Source: Stenotrophomonas rhizophila (GTDB taxonomy: Bacteria > Pseudomonadota > Gammaproteobacteria > Xanthomonadales > Xanthomonadaceae). Taken from it: a stretch of DNA of 64,000 bases. The notes under the pieces were generated by a model. It was not told the origin of the DNA and did not search any database. It saw only the letters and a list, made by a program, of their open reading frames with translations. Shown here one piece after another: positions 50,801 through 58,643 of the stretch. The translations under genes were made by a program, and so were the position numbers. Position 1 is the first letter of the stretch, and each line of letters opens with the position of its first letter. The DNA lies in NCBI RefSeq assembly GCF_020857975.1, contig NZ_JACWUO010000006.1, positions 62,001-126,000 of the forward strand, in the 5' to 3' direction.

Positions 50801-51983
50801 TTCCGCGCTGATCCGCAGCCTGCCCAAGGCGATGCGCCGCAACTACGTGCCGGCACCGGATTTCGGCCGCGCCTTTGCCGAAGCCTTCGCCGAGCCCAGC
50901 GCCGACGATATCCGCGGCGAGCTGGCCCGGTTCCTGACCCGCGCCACCGGCGCGCAGCTGGCCGCCACCGATTTCGACCTGGCCGCGCTGGACACCCACC
51001 TGCACATGAACCTGCGGCTGTACGCCGCCGACGGCAAGCTGCTGGCCAGTTCGCGCGACCTGGACGGCCTGCGCGCGCGCTTTGGCACCCAGGCCGGCGA
51101 TGCGTTTGCCGCACGCGCCGGGCGCGCGCTGGCCGCTACCGGCCTGCGCGACTTCCCGGCCACGCCGATTCCGCTGCAGGTGCCCGGCGAAGCCGGCGTG
51201 CCGGCCTACCCGGCCCTGGTCGATACCGGCGAGACGGCCGCGCTGCGCATCTTCGCCGACCGCAACGAAGCCCTGGAGCAGCATCCGCGCGGCGTGCGCC
51301 GGTTGCTGGAGATCGCGCTGGCCGACAAGGCCAAGCAGGCCCGCAAGCAGTTGCCGGTGCCGCCCAAGACCGGCCTGCTGTATGCGGCGATCGAATCGCA
51401 GGAACGCCTGCGCGGCGATCTGGTCGATGCCGCGATCAACGCGGTGCTGGCCGATGGGCTGGGCGAGATCCGCAATCCGGCCGCGTTCGCCCAGCGCCGC
51501 GATGCGGCCGGCAAGGGGCTGTTTGCCGAGGCGGTGGCACGGCTGAAGCTGGCCGAGAACATCCTGGCCCACGTCGCCGAACTCAAGCCCTTGCTGGAAT
51601 CACCGCTGATGGGCTGGGCGCGCGGCAACCTGGACGATCTGGAGCAGCAACTGGCCGCGCTGGTGCATCCGGGCTTCCTGCGCGATACCCCGGCCGACGC
51701 ACTGGCCCAGTACCCGCGTTACCTGCGCGCGATGATCCTGCGCAGCGAACGGGCCAAGCGCGATCCCCCGCGCGACCAGGCGCGCATGCTGGAACTGCGG
51801 CCGTTCATCGATGCACTTGCCGAGGCCGACGCGCGCGGGCAACGCCAGCGCCCGCAATGGCAGGCGCTGCGCTGGGACCTGGAAGAGTTGCGGGTGTCGC
51901 TGTTCGCCCAGGAACTGGGCGCCAAGACCGGTGTGTCGGCCAAGAAGCTGGCCCAGCGCGTGGCCGCGCTGCGCCAGGCCTGA
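47892..51983 (+). CDS. hrpA: ATP-dependent RNA helicase HrpA
   Basis: This 1363-residue DEAH-box helicase has Walker A VIAGETGSGKTTQLPKLCLA, DEAHERSLNIDFLLGYLKQ, SATIDTSRFA and the QRKGRCGRVSEGICYRLYS motif VI. The winged-helix, ratchet and OB-fold regions are followed by the long HrpA-specific C-terminus (DUF3418). E. coli HrpA is 1300 residues. It rescues stalled ribosomes and processes some mRNAs. The ATG at 47892 follows a 90-bp region shared with divergent dps. Confidence 0.95.
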   Translation: MNPINKTSASPRHPPQPALDQAMSRDRGRLLGLLSRMRAKPGDAGVAAAFEQALQASVERRQARARNLPAVTLDEQLPIAREAAQITALIRDHQVVVIAGETGSGKTTQLPKLCLAAGRGVAGMIGCTQPRRIAARAVATRVAQELKSELGTTVGYQVRFTDRVGDDTRIKFMTDGILLAEISSDRWLSQYDTIIVDEAHERSLNIDFLLGYLKQLLPKRPDLKLIVTSATIDTSRFAQHFNDAPVISVEGRTFPVEVRYRPLEGESGGEGSDRDGERTVNDAVVAAVDEITRVDPRGDILLFFPGEREIRDAHQALERRKYRETDVLPLYARLSVKDQDEVFNPGSKRRIVLATNVAETSLTVPRIRYVIDPGLARIKRYSPRQKLDRLHIEAVSQASANQRKGRCGRVSEGICYRLYSEADFQSRAEFTDPEIRRSSLSGVILRMLQLGLGRIEDFPFLEAPDERAVADGWQQLGELGAVDAERRLTPVGRQMARLPVDVKLARMLVAAQAQGCLRPMLVIASFLGIQDPRERPPEARGAADAAHALFADGRSEFVGVLRLWDGYRQAHEDLTQSKLRGWCERHFLGFLRMREWRELHRQLRLQCEELGWTEEPAAAALEPLLAGASAPAPAADDQTKVKATRGQQHRAARLAREGKAEPAPASAGPAAALPEARSAFSEKVRAAAYQTLHRALIAGLPTQIGHRSDKGDFLAPRQRRFLPFPGSVLAKRPPPWLLTATLLDTQKIWGLTNAAIEPDWVIAELPHLLLRKHFDPHWSRAQGQVLASEQISLFGLVLAPKKPVHYGRIAPAEAHELFVRQGLVTGEINTRAGVIGDNLAVLEQAREEEAKLRRAGIVADEGWQARWYLDRIPGEIHSAAALDAWWQALAPEKRRALAWSLADLLPGEGSDAERYPKYLALGDARLALHYRFEPGSEDDGVSLDVPLHLLNALDAARLSWLAPGFVADKASALIRSLPKAMRRNYVPAPDFGRAFAEAFAEPSADDIRGELARFLTRATGAQLAATDFDLAALDTHLHMNLRLYAADGKLLASSRDLDGLRARFGTQAGDAFAARAGRALAATGLRDFPATPIPLQVPGEAGVPAYPALVDTGETAALRIFADRNEALEQHPRGVRRLLEIALADKAKQARKQLPVPPKTGLLYAAIESQERLRGDLVDAAINAVLADGLGEIRNPAAFAQRRDAAGKGLFAEAVARLKLAENILAHVAELKPLLESPLMGWARGNLDDLEQQLAALVHPGFLRDTPADALAQYPRYLRAMILRSERAKRDPPRDQARMLELRPFIDALAEADARGQRQRPQWQALRWDLEELRVSLFAQELGAKTGVSAKKLAQRVAALRQA

Positions 51984-51985
51984 CC

Positions 51986-52009
51986 CCGCGTCGCCCCGTG
52001 CCGACGCGG
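51986..52009. terminator. Hairpin between convergent hrpA and an exported-protein gene
   Basis: CCGCGTCG-CCCCGTGC-CGACGCGG forms an 8-bp stem right after the hrpA stop. No T-run follows, so termination strength is uncertain. Confidence 0.45.
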
Positions 52010-52025
52010 CAGGGGCGATGGCGGC

Positions 52026-52550
52026 CTACTTGACCCGGCGTACCTTGGCGCGGGTGTTTACCCCCTCCACGCGCAGGTACCAGGCGCCGGCCACGCCCGG
52101 GGTGATGGCCACCACCGGGTCGGTCTTGCGTACGCCTGCCAGCTGGGTGTCGTCGGTCTGCTCCCATTCCTGCGCATTGGCCAGCACGTAGCGGCGGCCC
52201 TTGCCGAAGCCACGGAACTCGCCGGGCAGGGTGCTGGCGATCGGTTCGCTGCTGCCGAAATCGAAGAAGCCGCGGTTCTTGACGATCACTTCCTGGCGGC
52301 CTTCCTCGCGCGCCTGTTCGCGGACCTGCTCGCGCACATCGGCGGTGACCGCGGCCACCTTGCCCTGCAGCCAGCTGTTGAGGGTGGCCAGTTCGGTGGG
52401 GTTGAGCTTGTCCAGGCCGGCGGCCTTGAACTCGGCCGGCGTCATCTGCTGCTGCAGATCACCTTCGACCACCCGCTGCGCCAGCGCCGGGCTGGCCAGG
52501 CTCAACAGGACGGCCGCACTGGCCAATACACGTAGACGGGAAAAGCGCAT
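52026..52550 (-). CDS. Exported protein of unknown function
   Basis: This 174-residue protein has a signal peptide (RLRVLASAAVLLSLASPALA, cleaved before QRV). The mature part has TPAEFKAAGLDKLNPTELAT and LNSWLQGKVAAVTADVREQV, an alpha-helical section with an LNxTExxxLNxWL motif seen in Xanthomonadaceae periplasmic proteins. It ends in a beta-rich domain (YVLANAQEWEQTDDTQLAGV; WYLRVEGVNTRAKVRRVK). Function unknown. Confidence 0.78.
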   Translation of the reverse strand: MRFSRLRVLASAAVLLSLASPALAQRVVEGDLQQQMTPAEFKAAGLDKLNPTELATLNSWLQGKVAAVTADVREQVREQAREEGRQEVIVKNRGFFDFGSSEPIASTLPGEFRGFGKGRRYVLANAQEWEQTDDTQLAGVRKTDPVVAITPGVAGAWYLRVEGVNTRAKVRRVK

Positions 52551-52738
52551 GGCAACTCTCCTGGATGTGGCCGCAGTGTAGGGCCAGCGGCTGCGTTTGG
52601 GCGAGCATCGGCGCACAGCGCCAAGTGGCCCGGCGGGCGCTGCGGGAATCAGCTGATGCGCAGCGATGCGGCGGTTTTGATTGTCCCTGAACAGCGGCGG
52701 CGCTAGTGTAGGGGTCTCTGTCTTGCCTGCACGATGCT

Positions 52739-54892
52739 GTGAACCGCGCTTCTGTCCCCGGCCTGGATGCCTTGTTGAACCGACCCTCGGCGGCGTCGCT
52801 GCCCACGGCGTTGCGCGAGGCGCTGCTGCTGCGCTGGCAGGCAGCCGACGCCGAGCCGCCGCTGCGCTCGACCTGGTCGGTGCTGGCCGACACGCTGGAT
52901 GCGCTGGCCCTGCTGTCGGCCGACGAAAGCGCCTTGCTGGCAGCGCTGCTGTTCGACCTGCCGTGGCTGCGCGCCGGCCTGGACGCGCTGCCGCTGGGCC
53001 CGCTCAAGCCGGCCGTGGCCGGCCTGCTGGAAGGCCAGGATGCGGCCGACCAGGTCTGGGCCCTGCATGCCGGCCGCGATGCCGGCCGCAACAGCGAAGG
53101 CCTGCGCCGGCTGCTGCTGTCGATCATCCAGGACCTGCGGGTGGTGCCGATCCTGCTGGCCCGGCAACTGGCGCGCATGCGCGGCGCCGACCGCCTGGCC
53201 GAGTCCGAGCGCCGCGCCCTGGCCCAGCTCACCCGCGACATCCACGCCCCGCTGGCCAACCGGCTGGGCATCTGGCAGTTGAAGTGGGAACTGGAAGACC
53301 TGGCCTTCCGCCACCTGGAACCGGACACCTACCGGCGCATCGCGCGCGAAGTGGATGAAACCCGGCTGGCGCGCGAACGCTATGTGGAAACGGTGAAAAA
53401 GGTGCTCTCGCGCGAATTGCATGCGCAGGGCCTCAGCGCCGAGGTCAGCGGCCGCCCCAAGCACATCTACAGCATCTGGCGGAAGATGCAGAAGAAGAAG
53501 CTGGCCTTCGAGCAGCTTTACGACATCCGCGCGGTACGGGTGATGGTGCCCGACGTGGCCGCCTGCTATGCCGCGCTGGGCGTGGTGCATTCGCTGTGGG
53601 CGCCGGTGCCCAGCGAATTCGACGACTACATCGCCCGGCCCAAGGCCAACGACTACCGCTCCCTGCACACCGCGGTGATCGGCCCGGAAGGGCGCACCAT
53701 CGAAGTACAGATCCGCAGCCATGACATGCATGCCCAGGCCGAACTCGGCGTGGCCGCGCACTGGCGCTACAAGGAAGGCAGCAAGGGCGCCGAAAAGGCC
53801 TTCGACCGCAAGATCACCTGGATGCGCCAGCTGCTGGAACAGTCCCAGGACGGCCATGCCGGTGAACTGGCCGGTGCGCTGGATGCCGAGCTGACCGAAG
53901 ACCGGGTGTATGCGCTCAGTCCCAAGGACGAGGTGATGGACCTGCCGCAGGGCGCCACCCCACTGGACTTTGCCTACCACGTGCACACCATGGTCGGGCA
54001 CCGCTGCCGCGGGGCCAAGGTCAACGGCCGCATCGTGCCGCTGACCTACCGGCTGCGCAGTGGCGACCGGGTGGAAATCCTCACCGGCAAGGAGGCCGAC
54101 CCGCGCCGCGACTGGCTGCTGGCCGCCAATGGCTTCCTGGCCAGCAACCGCTCGCGGGAAAAAGTGCGTGGCTGGTTCCACAAGCTCGACCGCGCGCGCA
54201 ACGTGCACGCCGGGCGCGAGCTGCTGGAGCGCGAACTGAAACGGCTGGGCCTGCAACATGCCGACCTGGGCGTTGCGGCGAAGAAATTCCACGCCGACAG
54301 CGTCGATGATCTGTATATCCAGGTCGCGCTGGGCGACACCGGGCCCAACCAGGTCAGCCGCGCGCTGCTGGAAGCCGAGCGCGCCGCCAGCCAGCCGGCC
54401 GCACCGGCACTGCCGCGGCCGACCGCGCGCCGCGACAGCCTGGGCAAGTCCAAATTCACCGTGCAGGGCGTGGGCAACCTGCTGGTGCAGCTGGCGCGTT
54501 GCTGCCAGCCGGTGGCCGGCGAGCCGATCGTGGGTTATCTCACCCGCACCCGCGGGGTCACCGTGCACCGCACCGACTGCGCCGCGCTGGCGCGGCTGGC
54601 CGCGGCCAGCCCGCAGCGGATCCTGCCGGTGGAGTGGGGCCAGGCCGGCAGTGGCTACGAAGTGGATGTGGTGGTCGATGCGGTCGACCGGCGCTGGCTG
54701 CTCAAGGACATCACCAACCTGATCGCGCAGGAAGATGCCTACGTGCTGGACATCCACAGCGACAACGTCCGCAACAGCGGCCGCGCGCACCTGCGGTTGC
54801 GGTTGAAGGTGAGCGATTACGGCCAGCTGTCCACCCTGCTGGGCAAGCTCGATGCCCTGCCCGGGGTCAGCGATGCGCGCCGTCTAGGCTGA
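52739..54892 (+). CDS. relA: (p)ppGpp synthetase RelA
   Basis: This 717-residue protein has a GTG start. The N-terminal HD-type region is degenerate (no HD pair at DAADQVWALHAGRDAGR), as in monofunctional RelA. The synthetase domain has KHIYSIWRKMQKKKLAFEQL, then EFDDYIARPKANDYRSLHTA with the acidic ExDD of RelA rather than the RxKD of SpoT. A TGS domain (PQGATPLDFAYHVHTMVGHR) and a C-terminal ACT/RRM domain follow. It makes the alarmone when uncharged tRNA enters the ribosome. Confidence 0.95.
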   Translation: MNRASVPGLDALLNRPSAASLPTALREALLLRWQAADAEPPLRSTWSVLADTLDALALLSADESALLAALLFDLPWLRAGLDALPLGPLKPAVAGLLEGQDAADQVWALHAGRDAGRNSEGLRRLLLSIIQDLRVVPILLARQLARMRGADRLAESERRALAQLTRDIHAPLANRLGIWQLKWELEDLAFRHLEPDTYRRIAREVDETRLARERYVETVKKVLSRELHAQGLSAEVSGRPKHIYSIWRKMQKKKLAFEQLYDIRAVRVMVPDVAACYAALGVVHSLWAPVPSEFDDYIARPKANDYRSLHTAVIGPEGRTIEVQIRSHDMHAQAELGVAAHWRYKEGSKGAEKAFDRKITWMRQLLEQSQDGHAGELAGALDAELTEDRVYALSPKDEVMDLPQGATPLDFAYHVHTMVGHRCRGAKVNGRIVPLTYRLRSGDRVEILTGKEADPRRDWLLAANGFLASNRSREKVRGWFHKLDRARNVHAGRELLERELKRLGLQHADLGVAAKKFHADSVDDLYIQVALGDTGPNQVSRALLEAERAASQPAAPALPRPTARRDSLGKSKFTVQGVGNLLVQLARCCQPVAGEPIVGYLTRTRGVTVHRTDCAALARLAAASPQRILPVEWGQAGSGYEVDVVVDAVDRRWLLKDITNLIAQEDAYVLDIHSDNVRNSGRAHLRLRLKVSDYGQLSTLLGKLDALPGVSDARRLG

Positions 54893-54921
54893 CCTCACGT
54901 GGTCCGCGCTAGGCTCAACGG

Positions 54922-56484
54922 ATGAGCCACTCTTCCGACCACGACGATGCCGCGCACGCCGCGCTGCGCCGGGTGCGCCGCGAAGGCCGCTGGTGGTGGC
55001 TGCAGGCGCGCCATGCGCGGCGCGTGTGGCGGTGGGCGGTGCCGGCCGCGGTGCTGGTGTTCGTGCTGCTGGCGCTGTTGCGCGGGCCGTTGGCCAACTG
55101 GTTCTGGAATGAACCGCAGGTCGAACAACTGCTCGACCAGGGCGACCGTGCGCTGGCCGCCGGGCACCTGAGCGCGGCCGACGGCAGCGGCGCGCGCGAG
55201 TCCTACCAGGCCGCGCTGGCCCTGGACGGCGACCGCAACCAGGCCCGCAACGGATTGGCGCGCACCGCGCAGGCGGCCTTGCAGCAGGCCCGCGATGCGC
55301 TGGCGGCCGGCGACCTGGACGCGGCCGGGCGCGCGCTGGCACTGGCCCGCGAGCTGCAGGTGCCGCAGCTCGATGCCGACGTGCTGGCCGAACAGCTGCG
55401 CGCGCGGCGCGGGGCGCAGGCCGGGGTCGGCGTGCTGCTCGGCCGTGCCGAAGCGGCCCTGCTGGCGCAGCGCCTGGATGGCAGCGAGGATGCGGCGCTG
55501 CCGTTGTTCCAGAAGGTGCTGGCGGTGGCGCCGAACCAGCTGCGCGCGCTGGAAGGGCGCGAGGATGCGTTGTCGGACCTGTTGCTGCAGGCGCGCCAGG
55601 CCGCTGCGGCCGGCCAGCTGGCGCAGGCGGCCGGGCTGGTCCAGCGGGCGCGCCGGTTCGATGCCGGCCACGTCGACCTGCCGGCCACCCAGGAAGCCTT
55701 GAACAATGCGCTGGAACAGCGCCAGCGACAGGCCGAACGTGCGCTGCAGCGGCAGCGTTGGGATGCGGCCGCCGCCGGTTTCCAGGCGGTACTGGCCGCG
55801 CTGCCCGACGATCCGGCGGCCCGCCTCGGCCTGCAGCGCGTCGCCGAGGCGCAGCTGGTGCGGGCGGTCCGGCTGGCCGGCGATTTCCGCTTCGACCAGG
55901 CCGAGCAGGCATTGCAGGCGGCGCAATCGCTGGACGCGGCCGAGGCGGGGGTTGCCCAGGCGCGCCAGGCGGTCGCCCAGGCGCGCCAGGCCCAGCAGGC
56001 CTTGAAGACGCCCTCGGCACCGCGCGTACAGCGTGAGCGGGCGCTGGCCGCCCTGCTCGAGCGCATCGCCGATGCCGAGGCGCAGGGCCATTTCCTGACG
56101 CCGCCGGGGCGCAGTGCCTACGACGCGCTGCGTGAAGCACAGGCCCTTGCCGCAGGCGATGCGCGCGTGCGCGCGGCGGCGCAACGGTTGCTGCCGGGCA
56201 CCCGCCGCTGCTTTGAAGACCGCCTGCGCGAAAACCGCGTACAGGCCGCCGGTGCCTGCCTGGACGCCTGGCAGGTGCTGGCCCATGCCGATCCGGCCCT
56301 GGCACCGGCACGGCAGCGGCTGGCGCAGCGCTGGCTGGCGATCGGCAGCGAGCGGCTGGGCAGTGGCGATCTGGATTTTGCACGGCGGGCGCTGCAGCAG
56401 GCCGACGCACTCGGGGTGGATACCGCCAACAGCGACTACCAGTTGCTGCAGCAGCGCCTGCGCGACATCGAGGGCGCCCGCTGA
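54922..56484 (+). CDS. Membrane-anchored TPR-like protein
   Basis: This 520-residue protein has one membrane segment (RWAVPAAVLVFVLLALLRGP, near 40-60). The remainder is almost wholly helical and Ala/Gln/Leu-rich, with TPR-like pairs (ARESYQAALALDGDRNQARN; ALPLFQKVLAVAPNQLRALE; QRWDAAAAGFQAVLAALPDD). It starts 30 bases after relA, so the two may be co-transcribed. The soluble part would lie in the periplasm. Function unknown; such proteins act as scaffolds for envelope complexes. Confidence 0.82.
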   Translation: MSHSSDHDDAAHAALRRVRREGRWWWLQARHARRVWRWAVPAAVLVFVLLALLRGPLANWFWNEPQVEQLLDQGDRALAAGHLSAADGSGARESYQAALALDGDRNQARNGLARTAQAALQQARDALAAGDLDAAGRALALARELQVPQLDADVLAEQLRARRGAQAGVGVLLGRAEAALLAQRLDGSEDAALPLFQKVLAVAPNQLRALEGREDALSDLLLQARQAAAAGQLAQAAGLVQRARRFDAGHVDLPATQEALNNALEQRQRQAERALQRQRWDAAAAGFQAVLAALPDDPAARLGLQRVAEAQLVRAVRLAGDFRFDQAEQALQAAQSLDAAEAGVAQARQAVAQARQAQQALKTPSAPRVQRERALAALLERIADAEAQGHFLTPPGRSAYDALREAQALAAGDARVRAAAQRLLPGTRRCFEDRLRENRVQAAGACLDAWQVLAHADPALAPARQRLAQRWLAIGSERLGSGDLDFARRALQQADALGVDTANSDYQLLQQRLRDIEGAR

Positions 56485-56538
56485 GAGCGCCGGTCGGCTT
56501 GGGCTATAGTGCTCGGCCCGTTCGAGCGTGAGTCCGGC

Positions 56539-57423
56539 ATGACCGTTCTTGTTTCCGGCGCGACCAGCCAGATCGGCCGGTTCCTGTTGCCGCGGCTGGT
56601 CGCCGCGCAGCTGCCGGTGCTGGCGGTGAGCCGGCACCGGCAACCGGAACAGCAGGGCGTGCGCTGGCTTGCAGGCGACCTGCCCGGCGTGCTGCGCAGC
56701 GCCGCCGGCGGTTCCTGGCAGGCCATCGTCAGCTTCGGCCCGATGGACCCCCTGGTGGATTGGCTGGCAGCCCAGCCGGTGGCGCCGGCGGCGAAGATCA
56801 TCGCCACCAGTTCGATGAGCGTGGTGACCAAGCAGAACTCCGCCCAGGCCGATGAGCAGGCCGTGGTGCTGCGCCTGCAGCGCGGCGAACAGGGCATTGC
56901 CGCGCAGGCGGCGCGGCTGGGCATGGCCTGGACCCTGCTGCGGCCGACCCTGATCTACGGCGCCGGCATCGATCGCAGTCTTACCCCGATCGTGCAGCGT
57001 GCGCGGCGTCTGCGCGTGTTCCCGATCCCGATGACCCATGGCCTGCGCCAACCGGTGCACGCCGACGACATCGCTCAGGCGGTGATGGCCGCCCTGGCCG
57101 GCGATGCGGCCAGCGGCCAGGTGCTGGAGATCGGCGGCGGCGAGCGGCTGGATTACCAGCAGATGTTCCAACGCGTACATGCCAGCCTGGCCGAGCGCAC
57201 GCTGCCGCTGTACCTGCCCGCGGCCGGGTTGCGCCTGCTGGCCAGCCTGGTGCCGCGCGCACGTGGCCCGGTGTCGCGGCTGGGGCAGGATCTGCTGGCC
57301 GACAATGCCCGGCTGCAGGCCCTGCTGGGCGTGCAGCCGCGTGGGTTCCGGCCCGACGCGGCCACCTGGCAGCCGATGTCGCCGGCCCAAGCGCGTGCGC
57401 GCATCGGTACGGGCACGTGCTGA
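56539..57423 (+). CDS. NAD(P)-binding Rossmann oxidoreductase/epimerase
   Basis: This 294-residue protein begins MTVLVSGATSQIGRFLLPRL with the GxxxxxG nucleotide site. It then has WLAGDLPGVL, IATSSMSVVTKQNSAQADEQ in place of the usual catalytic block, and LLRPTLIYGAGIDRSLTPIV, typical of extended-type short-chain reductases. No YxxxK is visible at the standard place, so it may bind NAD(P) without the normal epimerase chemistry. HGLRQPVHADDIAQAVMAAL is the conserved late motif. Substrate unknown. Confidence 0.85.
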   Translation: MTVLVSGATSQIGRFLLPRLVAAQLPVLAVSRHRQPEQQGVRWLAGDLPGVLRSAAGGSWQAIVSFGPMDPLVDWLAAQPVAPAAKIIATSSMSVVTKQNSAQADEQAVVLRLQRGEQGIAAQAARLGMAWTLLRPTLIYGAGIDRSLTPIVQRARRLRVFPIPMTHGLRQPVHADDIAQAVMAALAGDAASGQVLEIGGGERLDYQQMFQRVHASLAERTLPLYLPAAGLRLLASLVPRARGPVSRLGQDLLADNARLQALLGVQPRGFRPDAATWQPMSPAQARARIGTGTC

Positions 57424-57502
57424 TGCGCGCGCGGCCTGCATGTGGTGCGGTGGATCGGCTCTGCTACCATCGCGCCGCCCGATCGCAACCGAGGACGAGC
57501 TG

Positions 57503-58555
57503 ATGTCCGGCGCCCGCCCCGAATTGAACGCTGCACCCCGCGTTGGCGTCGCACTGTGCACCTACAACGGCGAGCACTATCTGCAGGAGCAGCTGGACAG
57601 CCTGCTGGCGCAGACCGTGGCGGTCGAGGAGGTGGTGATCGGTGACGATGGTTCCAGTGACGGTACCCTGGCCATCCTGGAGCGGTTCGCATCGCGCGCG
57701 GCCGCCCTGGGCATCCATGTCGAGGTGATCCGGCACCCGCGCAATCTGGGCTACGTACTGAATTTCTCCGAGGTGCTGCGACGCTGCCGCGCCGAGATTT
57801 TGTTCCTGTGCGACCAGGACGATATCTGGTACCCGGACCGCGTGGCGAGCTTCCTGCAACGCTTCGACGCCGACCCGGGCCTGCTGCTGCTGCACAGCGA
57901 TGCGCGTCTGGTCGATGGTGCCGGCATGCCGCTGGGTACCACCCTGCTGGATGTACTGGGAGTGCATCCGGCCGAGGTGGCGCTGGAACGGTCCGGCCTG
58001 GCGCTGGATTCCATCCTGCTGCGCAACTTCGTCACCGGAGCGACCTGCGCACTGCGGCGGTCTCTGCTGGAGCGGGGCTTGCCGGTCGCGCCAGACTGGA
58101 GCCACGATGAGTGGCTGGCGGTGATTGCGTCGCTGGAGGGGGGGTTGGACATGCTGCCGCGGCCCACCATCGATTACCGCCAGCACGGCGGTAACCAGAT
58201 CGGCGCCAAGCGGCGTTCGTTCCTGCAGCGCCTGCGCGGCGTTGACCTGTTCAATGCGCGGGCCCGGCAACGTACCGCCCTGCGCCTTCAGGCGCTTCAG
58301 GCGCTGCTGCGGCAACGCCGGGTGCAGATCGCCCCTGCGCATGTGCATGGCCTGGCTGCGTTGGCGTGGCGCATGGGGTGGTCCCGCTTGAAGATCTACC
58401 GGCGCGCGGATGTCCAATGGGCGTGGATCGCCCACGACGCGCCGCGCCTGATCGCGCGCATCGGCAATGCCTGCCTGGCCGGGGGCGGCTGGGCAGGGGT
58501 CGGCGCCGCCTGCGCCGGGGCATGGGCGGGCTGGCGTGGACAGCAGTTGACGTGA
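57503..58555 (+). CDS. Family 2 glycosyltransferase
   Basis: This 350-residue protein has the GT-A fold start GVALCTYNGEHYLQEQLDSL, VVIGDDGSSDGTLAI and the metal-binding aspartates in LFLCDQDDIWYPDRVASFLQ, then HDEWLAVIASLEGG. It resembles rhamnosyl-type transferases of surface polysaccharide synthesis. It follows the oxidoreductase gene by 80 bases; together they may act in cell-surface sugar modification. The C-terminal 60 residues include a weak hydrophobic stretch. Confidence 0.9.
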   Translation: MSGARPELNAAPRVGVALCTYNGEHYLQEQLDSLLAQTVAVEEVVIGDDGSSDGTLAILERFASRAAALGIHVEVIRHPRNLGYVLNFSEVLRRCRAEILFLCDQDDIWYPDRVASFLQRFDADPGLLLLHSDARLVDGAGMPLGTTLLDVLGVHPAEVALERSGLALDSILLRNFVTGATCALRRSLLERGLPVAPDWSHDEWLAVIASLEGGLDMLPRPTIDYRQHGGNQIGAKRRSFLQRLRGVDLFNARARQRTALRLQALQALLRQRRVQIAPAHVHGLAALAWRMGWSRLKIYRRADVQWAWIAHDAPRLIARIGNACLAGGGWAGVGAACAGAWAGWRGQQLT

Positions 58556-58643
58556 TTGAACTGGGGTGAAACGAAGGGCCGGCCGCCGACGGATGCCGCG
58601 ATGGCTGCGTTAGACTCGGCAGAATTTACTCTCCAGCATTCCC

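Noticed and set aside
47844..51572. A 1242-codon minus-strand frame opposite hrpA
   Set aside because: Codon-shadow of a long high-G+C gene; no domain, Gln/Ala/Gly-rich throughout.
54895..57561. An 888-codon minus-strand frame opposite the TPR and oxidoreductase genes
   Set aside because: No recognisable motif; plus-strand genes are clear.
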